Positions 34,131-42,429 of a stretch of DNA of 64,000 nt are shown piece by piece; position 1 is the stretch's first letter, and each line of letters starts with the position of its first letter. The notes beneath the pieces were generated by a model. It was not told where the DNA came from. It searched no databases and saw only the letters and a list, made by a program, of their open reading frames with translations. Position numbers and translations under genes: made by a program. Source of the stretch: CAVURS01 sp963834425 (GTDB lineage Bacteria > Actinomycetota > Actinomycetes > Actinomycetales > CAVURS01); NCBI GenBank assembly GCA_963834425.1, contig CAWIBR010000019.1, positions 62,001-126,000 of the forward strand, given 5' to 3'.

Positions 34131-35500
34131 CCCTGGAGGACGACCTCCGCAAGGTCGTTGGCGACCAGCACGTCCTGACCGATCCCGGCGTCACTGCGTC
34201 CTACGACACGGACTGGACCCGCCGCTTCTCCGGCCGGTCGCGCTGCGTGGTCCGGCCCGGCTCGACCGCCGAGGTCTCCTCGGTGCTCCAGATCTGCGAG
34301 CAGTACGACGCACGCGTCGTCACCCAGGGCGGCAACACCGGACTGGTCGGTGGCGGCGTGCCGGTCGACGGCGAGGTCGTCCTGACGACCTCACGGCTGC
34401 GCGATCTCGGCCCCATCGACCCGATCACCGGTCAGGTCACGGTCGGCGCCGGCGTTACCGTTGCCGCGCTGCAACGTTTGGTCCGACCGGCCGGCTTCGA
34501 CTTCGGGGTCGACTTCGCCGCGCGTGACTCGGCCACCATCGGCGGACTGGTCTCGACCAACGCCGGTGGTGAACGGGTCCTGCGCTACGGCAGCACGCGG
34601 CAGCAGGTCATCGGACTCGAGGCCGTGCTAGCCGACGGATCGGTGCTCACTCGCTTGGAATCATTGCCCAAAGACAACACCGGCTACGACCTGGTCGGGC
34701 TGCTCTGCGGTGCGGAGGGCACCCTCGCCGTCATCACGGCCGTGCGCGTGCGGTTGTGGCCGCTCTTCAACCGGCGCAGCGTCGCGCTGCTCGCCCTCGA
34801 CTCGACGGTGGCCGCGCTCGAAGCGCTTGCGGCCCTGCGACCGCGGCTGACCACGCTGGAGGCGGCGGAACTCTTCCTGGCCGACGGGCTGGCCCTGGTC
34901 CGAGAACACACGGGGCTGCCCGCGCCCGTCGACGGCGAGCACGCGGCGTACCTGCTGGTCGAGTGTGCCGACCGAGCCGACCCCGGCGCCGAGCTGATGG
35001 CGGCGCTCGAGGCGACCAGCGAGCTGGTGCCGGGCATCGACGACATCGTCATCGGTGAGGACGCCCCGACCCGCGAACGGCTCTGGCGCTATCGCGAGGC
35101 GCACACCGAATCGATCAATGCCGCCGGGGTGCCGGTCAAGCTCGACGTCGCTGTGCCCCGGGCGGCCTTGGCCGCCGCAATCGCCGAGCTGCCGGACGTC
35201 GTGCGCCAGGTCGCCCCGGAGGCCCGCACGATCGTCTTCGGCCACCTCGGCGAGGGCAACCTGCACGTCAACGTGCTGGGTGCGGACGACCCCTCGACGG
35301 CCGAGGCGGTGACCGACGCAGTGCTCCGCCGGATCACGGCGGTCGGCGGGAGCATCAGCGCCGAGCACGGCGTCGGCCGGGCCAAGACGCCGTGGCTCCG
35401 CCTCTCCAGATCCGAGACCGAGCTCACCGCGATGCGCGCGATCAAGACGGCGCTCGACCCTCACGGCCGGTTGAACCCGGGCGTGATCTTCCCGATCTGA
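34127..35500 (+). CDS. FAD-linked oxidase, D-2-hydroxyglutarate/D-lactate dehydrogenase type
   Basis: 457 residues. FAD_binding_4 domain with VTQGGNTGLVGGGVP and FAARDSATIGGLVSTNAGGE, then a FAD-oxidase C domain with VFGHLGEGNLHVNVLG and EHGVGRAKTPWL. This pattern fits D-2-hydroxyglutarate dehydrogenases (bacterial D2HGDH/YdiJ-short and human D2HGDH type). GTG start overlaps the serA stop (GTGA). In Pseudomonas, D2HGDH removes the 2-hydroxyglutarate made by SerA and drives serine synthesis; the coupling here suggests the same. D-lactate or glycolate remain possible. Confidence 0.8.
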   Translation: MTLEDDLRKVVGDQHVLTDPGVTASYDTDWTRRFSGRSRCVVRPGSTAEVSSVLQICEQYDARVVTQGGNTGLVGGGVPVDGEVVLTTSRLRDLGPIDPITGQVTVGAGVTVAALQRLVRPAGFDFGVDFAARDSATIGGLVSTNAGGERVLRYGSTRQQVIGLEAVLADGSVLTRLESLPKDNTGYDLVGLLCGAEGTLAVITAVRVRLWPLFNRRSVALLALDSTVAALEALAALRPRLTTLEAAELFLADGLALVREHTGLPAPVDGEHAAYLLVECADRADPGAELMAALEATSELVPGIDDIVIGEDAPTRERLWRYREAHTESINAAGVPVKLDVAVPRAALAAAIAELPDVVRQVAPEARTIVFGHLGEGNLHVNVLGADDPSTAEAVTDAVLRRITAVGGSISAEHGVGRAKTPWLRLSRSETELTAMRAIKTALDPHGRLNPGVIFPI

Positions 35501-36983
35501 CCCGCTGGCCGGCCCCGGCCTGTCGGTCGACCTGGAGCGAGGCACACAACCGGGCCAGCGCTGTCGTGAAAGCATGCTCCGGCGGCGTCGCGTAGCCGAC
35601 GACGAGCCCAGACCTGGCGCCCTCAGGTTCGACGGAGTAGGCCGAAAGCCCTTCCACCGCAAGGCCTCTGGACCTGGCCGCCTCCACCGCCTCGGCCTCA
35701 GTGAGGCGCTCGGGCAACTCGACCAGAGCGTGCAATCCCGCGGCCAGTCCGGAGACGGTCGCATCAGGCACCCGGCGCTGCAACGTTGAGACCAGCCGGT
35801 CACGGCGGCGACGGTAGACCAGACGGCACCGCCGGATGTGCCGGTCGTAGCCGCCGGAGTCGATCAGCTCGGCGAGGGCCAGCTGCTCGAAGACGCCCGT
35901 GAACCGGTCGGCCAGGCGTTTCGCCTCCACCACCTGATCGAGGCGGGCCGCCGGCACCACCAACCAGGACAACCGGATCCCCGGCGCGAGGGACTTGCTC
36001 GCCGTGCCCGCGTAGACCACCTGGTCGGGGGCCAACGCCTGCATCGCGCCGAGGGCCGCTCGGTCGTAGCGGAACTCCCCGTCGTAGTCGTCCTCGATGA
36101 CCAACCCGCCGGACGTGCGGGCCCACTCGACCGCTCGGGTGCGGCGGTGAGCCGACAACGCCATCCCGAGCGGAAACTGATGAGCCGGCGTGAGGACGGC
36201 CGCCCCCTCCTCGGTCAATGTCTCGACCTCCGCGCCGGACCGGTCGATGTCGAGGTCGTGGACCTGCAGTCCGGCTCGCAGGATGACCTCGCGGTAGCCG
36301 ATGTGACCGAACCGCTCGATCGCCATCGACCGGGCCCCGCCGTCCGCCGTGACCTGGGCCAGCAGGGCGAGTGACTGGGTGAAGCCGTTGCAGATGACCA
36401 CTCGTTCCGGGCTGACCCGCACCCCGCGGGCTCGGGACAGGTAGGTCGCAAGGGACGTGCGCAGCTCGATCCGGCCCAGGGGGTCACCGTTGCCCAGGGC
36501 CTGGGTCGGCGCGTCGATGACCGCTCGACGCAGCGCCGCACCCCAGGCCGATCGCGGGAAGAGCGACAGGTCGGGCGTGCCGGTCCGCAGATCGAATCGC
36601 GGCGGTCGATCGTCTTTGGCGACAACCGCTTTGGCGACAACCGCTTTGGCCTCAACAGCGACGCGGGCTTGCCGCGAGACCCAGGTGCCGGCCCCGACCC
36701 GCGCCTCCAACCAGCCCTCGGCGACGAGCTGGGAGTAGGCCTCGGCCACCGTGTTGCGCGCGATGCCCAGGTCCGCGGCCAGCGAACGCGACGGAGGCAG
36801 TCGGGTGTCCGGCCGGAGCCGACCGGTCTGCACCGCTTTCCGCAGCGCGCCCTCCAGTCGAGAGCGCGAGCGGATGCCCGCCAACTCCCCCGTCAGTTCC
36901 CCTGACCGGTCGGTGGTCGCAGTGGAGGTCAGGTCGAGATGTAGGTCTGGGCCGTTCGATGGATTGGCCCATGCTTCGGTCAT
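35442..36983 (-). CDS. MocR/PdxR-type regulator (GntR helix-turn-helix plus aminotransferase domain)
   Basis: 513 residues. GntR-type DNA-binding domain (about 38-105; LPPSRSLAADLGIARNTVAE, AYSQLVAEGWLEARVGAGT), then a fold-type-I aminotransferase domain with PLP Lys in YAGTASKSLAPGIRLSW. The linker contains VVAKAVVAKDD from a 15-bp tandem repeat. The 3' end overlaps the flavoprotein gene by 59 nt in convergent orientation. Such proteins often control vitamin B6 or amine metabolism. It is divergent from an AhpD-like gene, with a GGACC/GGTCC dyad between. Confidence 0.88.
   Translation of the reverse strand: MTEAWANPSNGPDLHLDLTSTATTDRSGELTGELAGIRSRSRLEGALRKAVQTGRLRPDTRLPPSRSLAADLGIARNTVAEAYSQLVAEGWLEARVGAGTWVSRQARVAVEAKAVVAKAVVAKDDRPPRFDLRTGTPDLSLFPRSAWGAALRRAVIDAPTQALGNGDPLGRIELRTSLATYLSRARGVRVSPERVVICNGFTQSLALLAQVTADGGARSMAIERFGHIGYREVILRAGLQVHDLDIDRSGAEVETLTEEGAAVLTPAHQFPLGMALSAHRRTRAVEWARTSGGLVIEDDYDGEFRYDRAALGAMQALAPDQVVYAGTASKSLAPGIRLSWLVVPAARLDQVVEAKRLADRFTGVFEQLALAELIDSGGYDRHIRRCRLVYRRRRDRLVSTLQRRVPDATVSGLAAGLHALVELPERLTEAEAVEAARSRGLAVEGLSAYSVEPEGARSGLVVGYATPPEHAFTTALARLCASLQVDRQAGAGQRVRSGRSRPGSTGREGRAPS
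36615..36659. repeat. 15-bp tandem repeat in the MocR linker
   Basis: TTTGGCGACAACCGC occurs at 36615-36629 and 36630-36644, with a diverged third copy at 36645-36659. On the coding strand it adds VVAKA units to the linker between the DNA-binding and aminotransferase domains, changing linker length in steps of five residues. Confidence 0.85.
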
Positions 36984-36989
36984 GGAATT

Positions 36990-37007
36990 GGACCTTATCC
37001 GTGGTCC
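36990..37007. promoter_or_regulatory. GGACC-N8-GGTCC dyad between mocR and the AhpD-like gene
   Basis: A perfect 5-bp dyad lies seven bases before the MocR start and 23 bases before the AhpD-like ATG. MocR/PdxR proteins bind repeats in the divergent promoter they share with their target, so this is the likely operator. Confidence 0.5.
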
Positions 37008-37030
37008 GGCCCCGCTCTAGCGTTGGTCAC

Positions 37031-37546
37031 ATGACAACGACGACCAGCACCCCGTCCACCTCTGCCGAGGCCCGCCCCACCATCCCGGTCCGACTCGACA
37101 TCGAGGCCCACGCCGCCGACTTCTCCCGGGCCATGGGCCGCCTGGACGGCGCCGCGACCAAGGAGCTCGACCGAGTCGACTTCGACCCCAAGCTGCGCGA
37201 ACTGGTGCGCATCCGGGCCTCGCAGATCAACGGCTGCGCCTACTGCATCGACATGCACACCAAGGACGCCCGGGCCATCGGCGAGACCGAGCAGCGCATC
37301 TATGCGTTGCCGGCTTGGGCCGAGACGCCGTACTTCACCCACCGGGAGCGAGCGGCACTGGCCTTCACCGAGGCGGTCACCCTGGTCGCCCAAACCCACG
37401 TGCCGCTGGAGTCGTACGACGCCGTGGCCGCGGAGTTCACTCCTGACGAGGTCGGCGCGCTGCTCTCGCTGATCGTGGCGATCAACGCGTGGAACGCCAT
37501 CGCGGTCGCGACTCGGGCGTGGGAGCCCGGGTCCTACCAGCCCTGA
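37031..37546 (+). CDS. carboxymuconolactone-decarboxylase/AhpD-like protein
   Basis: 171 residues. The AhpD core VRIRASQINGCAYCIDMHTKDA contains the redox CxxC motif and following His, so it is a peroxidase-type member rather than a true decarboxylase. FTHRERAALAFTEAVTLV and IVAINAWNAIAVATR complete the fold. Such proteins reduce peroxides or act as thiol reductants. The start at 37031 follows a short leader with no clear ribosome site. Divergent from and probably controlled by the MocR protein. Confidence 0.85.
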   Translation: MTTTTSTPSTSAEARPTIPVRLDIEAHAADFSRAMGRLDGAATKELDRVDFDPKLRELVRIRASQINGCAYCIDMHTKDARAIGETEQRIYALPAWAETPYFTHRERAALAFTEAVTLVAQTHVPLESYDAVAAEFTPDEVGALLSLIVAINAWNAIAVATRAWEPGSYQP

Positions 37547-37604
37547 GACCAGCCGGCCTGAGACCGTCGCCGAGGTGGCTGGCGACTCCATGAGCCTTGC
37601 TCGG

Positions 37605-39140
37605 TTAGTACGGCGGGTCGCCGTTGTCGGGGGGTTTCTCGGTGGCTGGTGCGGGCGGTGTTTGGGGTTCGAGGTAGTGGTGGGGCCTGGAGGTGTAGGT
37701 GTGGCCGGTGCCGGTGGTGTAGGTGAGTTCGCTGTTGGCGTTGCCGGTGACGTGGAGGATGCGGTCGGTTTTGGCTTGGTGGTCGCGTTTGCCGGCGGCG
37801 GCCAGGTTGGCCGGGGTGGTCGGGCCGCCGGTGGCTGGTGCGCGTGTGGTTGTACTCGTGGATGTGGTCGAGTTCGAGGGTGCGGGCGGCGCTGGTCGGG
37901 AAGCGTGAGGTGTGGCCGTCCCGGACGGCGCAGAACTGCGCGATCCGGGGCGCTGGGCGGTAGCCGGTGCTGACCTCGGTGGCGGTGCCGGTGGCGGGGT
38001 CGCACAGGATCCGCCGCCAGGTGGCCTGCTCGGGGTCGTGGGCCAGGGCGCGGGCCAGCTCGGCCGGGATCGGGACGTCGCCGGTGGGGGTGTGCAGGAC
38101 CGCGGGGTGGTTGTCCAGGCCGAGCAGGGTGCGGTCGGCGACGGTGACGTTGATCAGGGTGGCCCCGGCCCGGGACCGCAGCCGCGCGACGCTTCTTGGG
38201 GTTCGCCCGGCGGCCGGTCGCGCTGGTCTTGGCTGGTCTTGGCGGTCTGGCTGGTCTTGGGGACCAGGGTGAGGCCGAAGGCGCCGGCGGTGAGGTGGCC
38301 GACGGCGAGGTCGAAGCGGAGCTGGTCCAGGGTTTCGGGGGCGCCGCCGTTGCGGGCGGCGCGGGCTTGGTGGTCCAGGTGGGCGTAGGTGGCGGCCAGC
38401 AGTTCGTCCGGGCCGTGCAGGACCAGGGCGGCGGGCCGGTCGATGGTCCGGGCGTAGTGCGCGACGTGCCGGCCCCGCGGGCGACCTCGGCGGCGGGTTG
38501 GAGGGTGTCGGGGGCCAGGTCGGCCACGGCGGCGGTCAGGATCGGGCGCAGCTGGTGCGCCGGGATCGACCACACAGTGGCGCTGCCGTCGCGGAGCTCC
38601 TTGACCAGGACATCCGCGCCGGCCGGGTCCGGTGGCCGGGTCGGTGACGATCGACTGGACCAGCGGGTCGCCTGGGCCGGGGGAGGCCGGCGGCGTGGTC
38701 GTAGATCACCCCGGCCTGGGCCTCATCGATCCGCCCCGCGCTCAGGGCGTCGGCCAGGTCGGGGTGGGCGTCCAGGCCCAACGCCAGGGCGAGCTTCTTG
38801 TCCGCGGCCCGCAGCGAGATGCCCAGGGCCAGCGACAGCGACAGCGAGGTCGCCTCCAGCGCCCGCTCGTGGGCGAGGTCGCGGTCGCGGGCGCAGACCG
38901 CTTCGTGGGCGGTCTCGAACTGCTCGACCAACGCCGCGGTCGCCTTCGCCTGCACGGCAGCGGCCCAGGCCTTGACCTTCTCCGCCGCCAGCGCGAGGTC
39001 GAGCAGCTGCCCGCGGGAGGCCTGGGACAGGTCCAGGGTCTCGATCCCGTCGACCCCGACCGCCAGGGCGGCGGCCAGGTCGGACGCCGGCGCCGGTCAG
39101 GTCCGACCCGCTCCCGCTCGAACCCTGGACTGTCGATCAT
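37605..39140 (-). pseudogene. DUF222/HNH endonuclease (13E12 family), multiply frame-broken
   Basis: The protein can be followed only by switching frames about five times (near 39.10, 38.69, 38.47, 38.18 and 37.85 kb): MIDSPGFERERVGPD, then the DUF222 region AAVQAKATAALVEQFETAHE, then VWSIPAHQLRPILTAAVADL, then RTIDRPAALVLHGPDELLA, then LINVTVADRTLLGLDNHPAV, the HNH part TLELDHIHEYNHT and the usual C-terminus GHTYTSRPHHYLEP ending DPPY. The total span is exactly 3n. These proteins are multi-copy in actinobacteria and often degenerate. Both true decay and stacked read errors are possible; the number of breaks favours decay. Confidence 0.7.
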
Positions 39141-39326
39141 GTGTACGATTCTATCCGACATGTCCGACAACCGACAAGGTTTCCCCAGCCCCGAAACCCC
39201 TTTAGTGCCAACTATTTTCAGCAACCAGACGGTGACCCAGAGCCACGACGCGAAGGCAACCCGCGAGACCAAGGCGCAACCGAGAGCGCAACTCCGCCGT
39301 ACCCAGCCGCCTGACCAGCCCTGAAA

Positions 39327-40334
39327 TCAGAACTGCGACGCTCGATCGAGCAGCACCGGGATCAGCCCGGCCACCGACCGGTGGCCCGGTACCGGGTGTC
39401 TGCTCTCCCGCTGCCGCACGCCCTCGAGGACGACGGCGAGCTTGAACGCCCCGAAGGCGATGTACCACTCGAGATCGCTGACGTCGGCGCCGGTCTGCTC
39501 GGCGTACCGGTCGGCCAGGTCCCGGCCGGGTGGGAAGCCGGCGGCGGGACCCATCGCCGTCGACAGTGCGTTGTCGGCCTGGCCGGCCAGGTCCCAGTAG
39601 ACGAGGAAGAGACCGAGATCCGCGAGCGGGTCGCCCAGCGTGGCCATCTCCCAGTCGATCACTGCGAGCACCTGCAGGTCGTGATCGACGATCAGATTGT
39701 CCAGCCGGAAGTCCCCGTGCACCAACGAGATTCGCTGGGTGACGGGCAGCCGCTCGGCCAGCCGTTTCCCGACCGCGTGCAGGCCCTCGCGATGATCGCT
39801 GTCGGCCGCCCAGACCTCCAGGTGGCGCTGCCAGCGGTCCACCTGACGGCGCAGGTAGCCCTCGGGACGACCTAGGTCGGACAGCCCGGCCCGGTCGACA
39901 TCGACCGCGTGGACGGCGGCGAGGGTGTCGACCAGGCGGTCGGCCAGCGCGGCCTTGGCCACTCGGTCGTACGCCGCGATGTCCTCGGTCGTGCGCAGGA
40001 CCAGGCCATCGACGTACTGCATCAGATAGAAGCGCGCGCCGATGGCAGCCGGGTCCTCGCAGAGCAAGATGCCTCGCGGGACCGGCACCGACGACCCCGC
40101 CAGCGCGGTGATGATCCGGAACTCGCGGGCCACGTCGTGTGCGGTCGCAGGCTGCTCGCCCAGGGGTGGTCGGCGCAGGACCACCTCGATCTGCGGACTC
40201 TCCACCAGGAAGGTGAGGTTGGACCGGCCTCCGGTCAGGGCGGTCGCGGTGAGCGGGCCGGAGAGCAATCCGGGGTGCTGCTCGTCGAGCCAGGCCCGCA
40301 GCCCGGACAGGTCCAGGCCAGGGTGCTCGCTCAC
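39327..40334 (-). CDS. APH-like phosphotransferase, ACAD10/LvaA type
   Basis: 335 residues. Aminoglycoside-phosphotransferase fold with LTGGRSNLTFLVE, catalytic loop SLVHGDFRLDNLIVD and Mg-binding VLAVIDWEMATLGDPLADLG. The WEMATLGDPLADL form is typical of the subfamily fused to acyl-CoA dehydrogenase in animal ACAD10/11 and of bacterial LvaA, a kinase for 4-hydroxyacyl-CoA. An acyl-CoA dehydrogenase gene starts 58 bp away on the other strand, strengthening this reading. Start is GTG 40334 (SEHPGLDLSG); longer in-frame starts would run into the divergent gene. Confidence 0.83.
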   Translation of the reverse strand: MSEHPGLDLSGLRAWLDEQHPGLLSGPLTATALTGGRSNLTFLVESPQIEVVLRRPPLGEQPATAHDVAREFRIITALAGSSVPVPRGILLCEDPAAIGARFYLMQYVDGLVLRTTEDIAAYDRVAKAALADRLVDTLAAVHAVDVDRAGLSDLGRPEGYLRRQVDRWQRHLEVWAADSDHREGLHAVGKRLAERLPVTQRISLVHGDFRLDNLIVDHDLQVLAVIDWEMATLGDPLADLGLFLVYWDLAGQADNALSTAMGPAAGFPPGRDLADRYAEQTGADVSDLEWYIAFGAFKLAVVLEGVRQRESRHPVPGHRSVAGLIPVLLDRASQF

Positions 40335-40392
40335 GCGACCATCATGTCGCGCGCGCCAGGGCGTTGCCCGTTCGCGCTCAGTAGCATGAACG

Positions 40393-41571
40393 ATGAGCTT
40401 CGACTTCAGCCTCGCGCCCGCCGTCGAGGAGCAGCGACAGCTGATCGCCGACTTCGTCCGTGACCAGGTCATCCCGTTGGAACAGCAGGCGTTCCGGGAC
40501 GGCGTCAACGACGACCTGCGTCGCCAACTGCAAGCGGCCGCCCGCGACGCAGGAGTCTGGGCGCCGCAAGTGCCCACGACGTACGGCGGGGGTGGCTTCA
40601 GCTTCACCGACTCGGCGGTGCTGCTGGAGGAGGCCGGCTACAGCCTGCTCGGACCACTGGCGTTGAACTGCTCAGCGCCGGACGAGGGCAACATCGCGAT
40701 GCTGCACGAGATTGCGACCGACGGGCAACGTGAGCGCTACCTGCGACCGCTGGCCGAGGGCAGCGTCCGATCGTGCTTCGCGATGACCGAGCCGGCGCCC
40801 GGAGCCGGGTCGGACCCGGCGGCGCTGTCGACGGTCGCTCGGAAGGTCTCCGGCGGATGGGTCATCGACGGGCACAAGCACCTGATCACGGGGGCTGACG
40901 GCGCGGCGTACGCGATTGTCATGGCGCGCAACGGGACTGGTGCGCCCGAGGGAGCGACGATGTTCCTGGTCGACGCCGAGAACCCGGGCTGGCTGGTCGG
41001 CGAGCACCTGCGCACCATCGACGCGTCGACCATCGGCGGCCACTGCGTGGTCGAGCTCCGCGAGCTGTTCGTCGCCGATGACGCCGTCCTGGGAGAGGTC
41101 GGGCGGGGCTTCGCCAACGCACAGGTCCGGCTGGCACCGGCTCGGCTGACTCACTGCATGCGCTGGCTCGGCGCTGCTCGACGGGCGCACGACATCGCGC
41201 TGGGCCGGGCCGTGCGGCGCGATCTCTTCGGCTCGCGGTTGTCCGATCTGGGAATGGCCCAGCAACAGATCGCCGACAACGAGATCGACCTCGCGGCCGC
41301 GCGGGCCCTGCTCTGGCATGCGTGTTGGCAATTGGAGTCCGGCGGTCGGAGCACCGAGGAATCGTCGCGGGCCAAGGTCTTCGTCAGCGAGGCGGTCGGC
41401 CGGATCGTCGACCGGTCGGTGCAGCTGGCCGGCGGTCTGGGCCTGAGCGAGGAGCTCGTCCTGGGCCGGATCTACGCAGACATCCGGGCGTTCCGGATTT
41501 ATGACGGGCCGTCCGAGGTGCACCGGATGTCGATCGCGCGGCGCGCAGCCCGGCGGGCCATTGACTCTTGA
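40393..41571 (+). CDS. acyl-CoA dehydrogenase
   Basis: 392 residues. FAD-binding segment CFAMTEPAPGAGSDPAAL, middle domain VIDGHKHLITGA, and the C-terminal RIYADIRAFRIYDGPSEVHRM with the FAD-contacting end. The catalytic-base region appears in that last motif (YDGPSEVH). It oxidises an acyl-CoA at C2-C3. Its divergent partner is a kinase of the 4-hydroxyacyl-CoA type, so in the LvaA/ACAD10 model the two could process 4-hydroxy acids. Substrate chain length is not readable. Confidence 0.88.
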   Translation: MSFDFSLAPAVEEQRQLIADFVRDQVIPLEQQAFRDGVNDDLRRQLQAAARDAGVWAPQVPTTYGGGGFSFTDSAVLLEEAGYSLLGPLALNCSAPDEGNIAMLHEIATDGQRERYLRPLAEGSVRSCFAMTEPAPGAGSDPAALSTVARKVSGGWVIDGHKHLITGADGAAYAIVMARNGTGAPEGATMFLVDAENPGWLVGEHLRTIDASTIGGHCVVELRELFVADDAVLGEVGRGFANAQVRLAPARLTHCMRWLGAARRAHDIALGRAVRRDLFGSRLSDLGMAQQQIADNEIDLAAARALLWHACWQLESGGRSTEESSRAKVFVSEAVGRIVDRSVQLAGGLGLSEELVLGRIYADIRAFRIYDGPSEVHRMSIARRAARRAIDS

Positions 41572-41594
41572 CATTAGATTATAACTTTGTAGCC
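41571..41594 (+). promoter_or_regulatory. AT-rich promoter/operator of the GntR operon
   Basis: About 24 bases between the dehydrogenase stop and the GntR ATG are strikingly AT-rich (ACATTAGATTATAACTTTG) in a very GC-rich region. TATAAC resembles a -10 box; TTGACT and TTGACA lie just upstream, but the spacing is shorter than ideal. A GntR/UTRA protein could bind here to control its own operon. Confidence 0.4.
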
Positions 41595-41601
41595 TTCGGG
41601 A

Positions 41602-42366
41602 ATGCTGACGGTCCCGGCGGTGCAAGAGCGGCTGGCCGGTGCCGTCCATCGCCATAGTCCGCTGCCGCTGCACCACCAGATCAAAGTCGCTGTGCTGCAG
41701 GGGATCGAGCAAGGTTGGTTGCGACCCGGCGAGCAACTCCCTCGCGAGAGGGAGCTGGCCCAGGCGCTCGGCGTGAGCCTCGCGCCGGTGCGTCAAGCCA
41801 TGGTCGATCTCACCAAGGAGGGCTACGTCGACCGGACGCGTGGCAAGGGCACCTTCGTCCGTGAGCGCAAGCTGGTCGAGAAGATTCAGATCCTGGGCAG
41901 CTTCCACGCGTCGATGGAGCGCCAGGGCCTGCGGCCGACCGTCACCGTCCTCACCAACGAGATCCTGCACGCGCCGGAGGAGGTTGCGGCGGCCCTGTCC
42001 ATGCGCGGCCGCGAGGCCTGGTGCCTGCGCCGGTTGGCCACGCTGGACGCCGCGCCACTGGCTCTGCTGACCGCCTGGCTGCCGGCCCGGCTGGCCCGCG
42101 GGATGGGCGAGCACGACCTCGGCGCGGGGTCGCTCTACGACGCTCTCGCCGAGGTCCACGGCATCGAGATGACAGCGGCCGACAACCTGGTCGAGGTCGG
42201 GCGGGCCGGCCTCGACGACGCCGACCTGCTCGGGCTCACCCCCGGCTCGCCCCTGCTCCGCGTGGTCGGCATCACCCGGAGCCAGAAGGACAAGCCAGTG
42301 GAGTACTCCGACGTGCTCTACCGACCGGAGCAGTTCCGATTCGCGATCGAGAGCCGCCGCACGTAG
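41602..42366 (+). CDS. GntR-family regulator with UTRA ligand domain (FrlR/HutC type)
   Basis: 254 residues. N-terminal winged helix (about 18-85; LPLHHQIKVAVLQGIEQGWL, LPRERELAQALGVSLAPVRQ) and C-terminal UTRA domain (about 100-250), which in this subgroup binds phosphosugars or related ligands. E. coli FrlR, regulator of fructoselysine use, has the same make-up. It is followed after 63 bp by the permease gene, then the kinase-SIS fusion; probably the repressor of this operon, induced by a phosphorylated fructosamine. The ligand is inferred from neighbours. Confidence 0.85.
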   Translation: MLTVPAVQERLAGAVHRHSPLPLHHQIKVAVLQGIEQGWLRPGEQLPRERELAQALGVSLAPVRQAMVDLTKEGYVDRTRGKGTFVRERKLVEKIQILGSFHASMERQGLRPTVTVLTNEILHAPEEVAAALSMRGREAWCLRRLATLDAAPLALLTAWLPARLARGMGEHDLGAGSLYDALAEVHGIEMTAADNLVEVGRAGLDDADLLGLTPGSPLLRVVGITRSQKDKPVEYSDVLYRPEQFRFAIESRRT

Positions 42367-42429
42367 TCCCCGAACTGACCGACCCGACCCGAACCCCGGC
42401 CCGTCCCCTGCAATGACGCTGGAGGAGAA

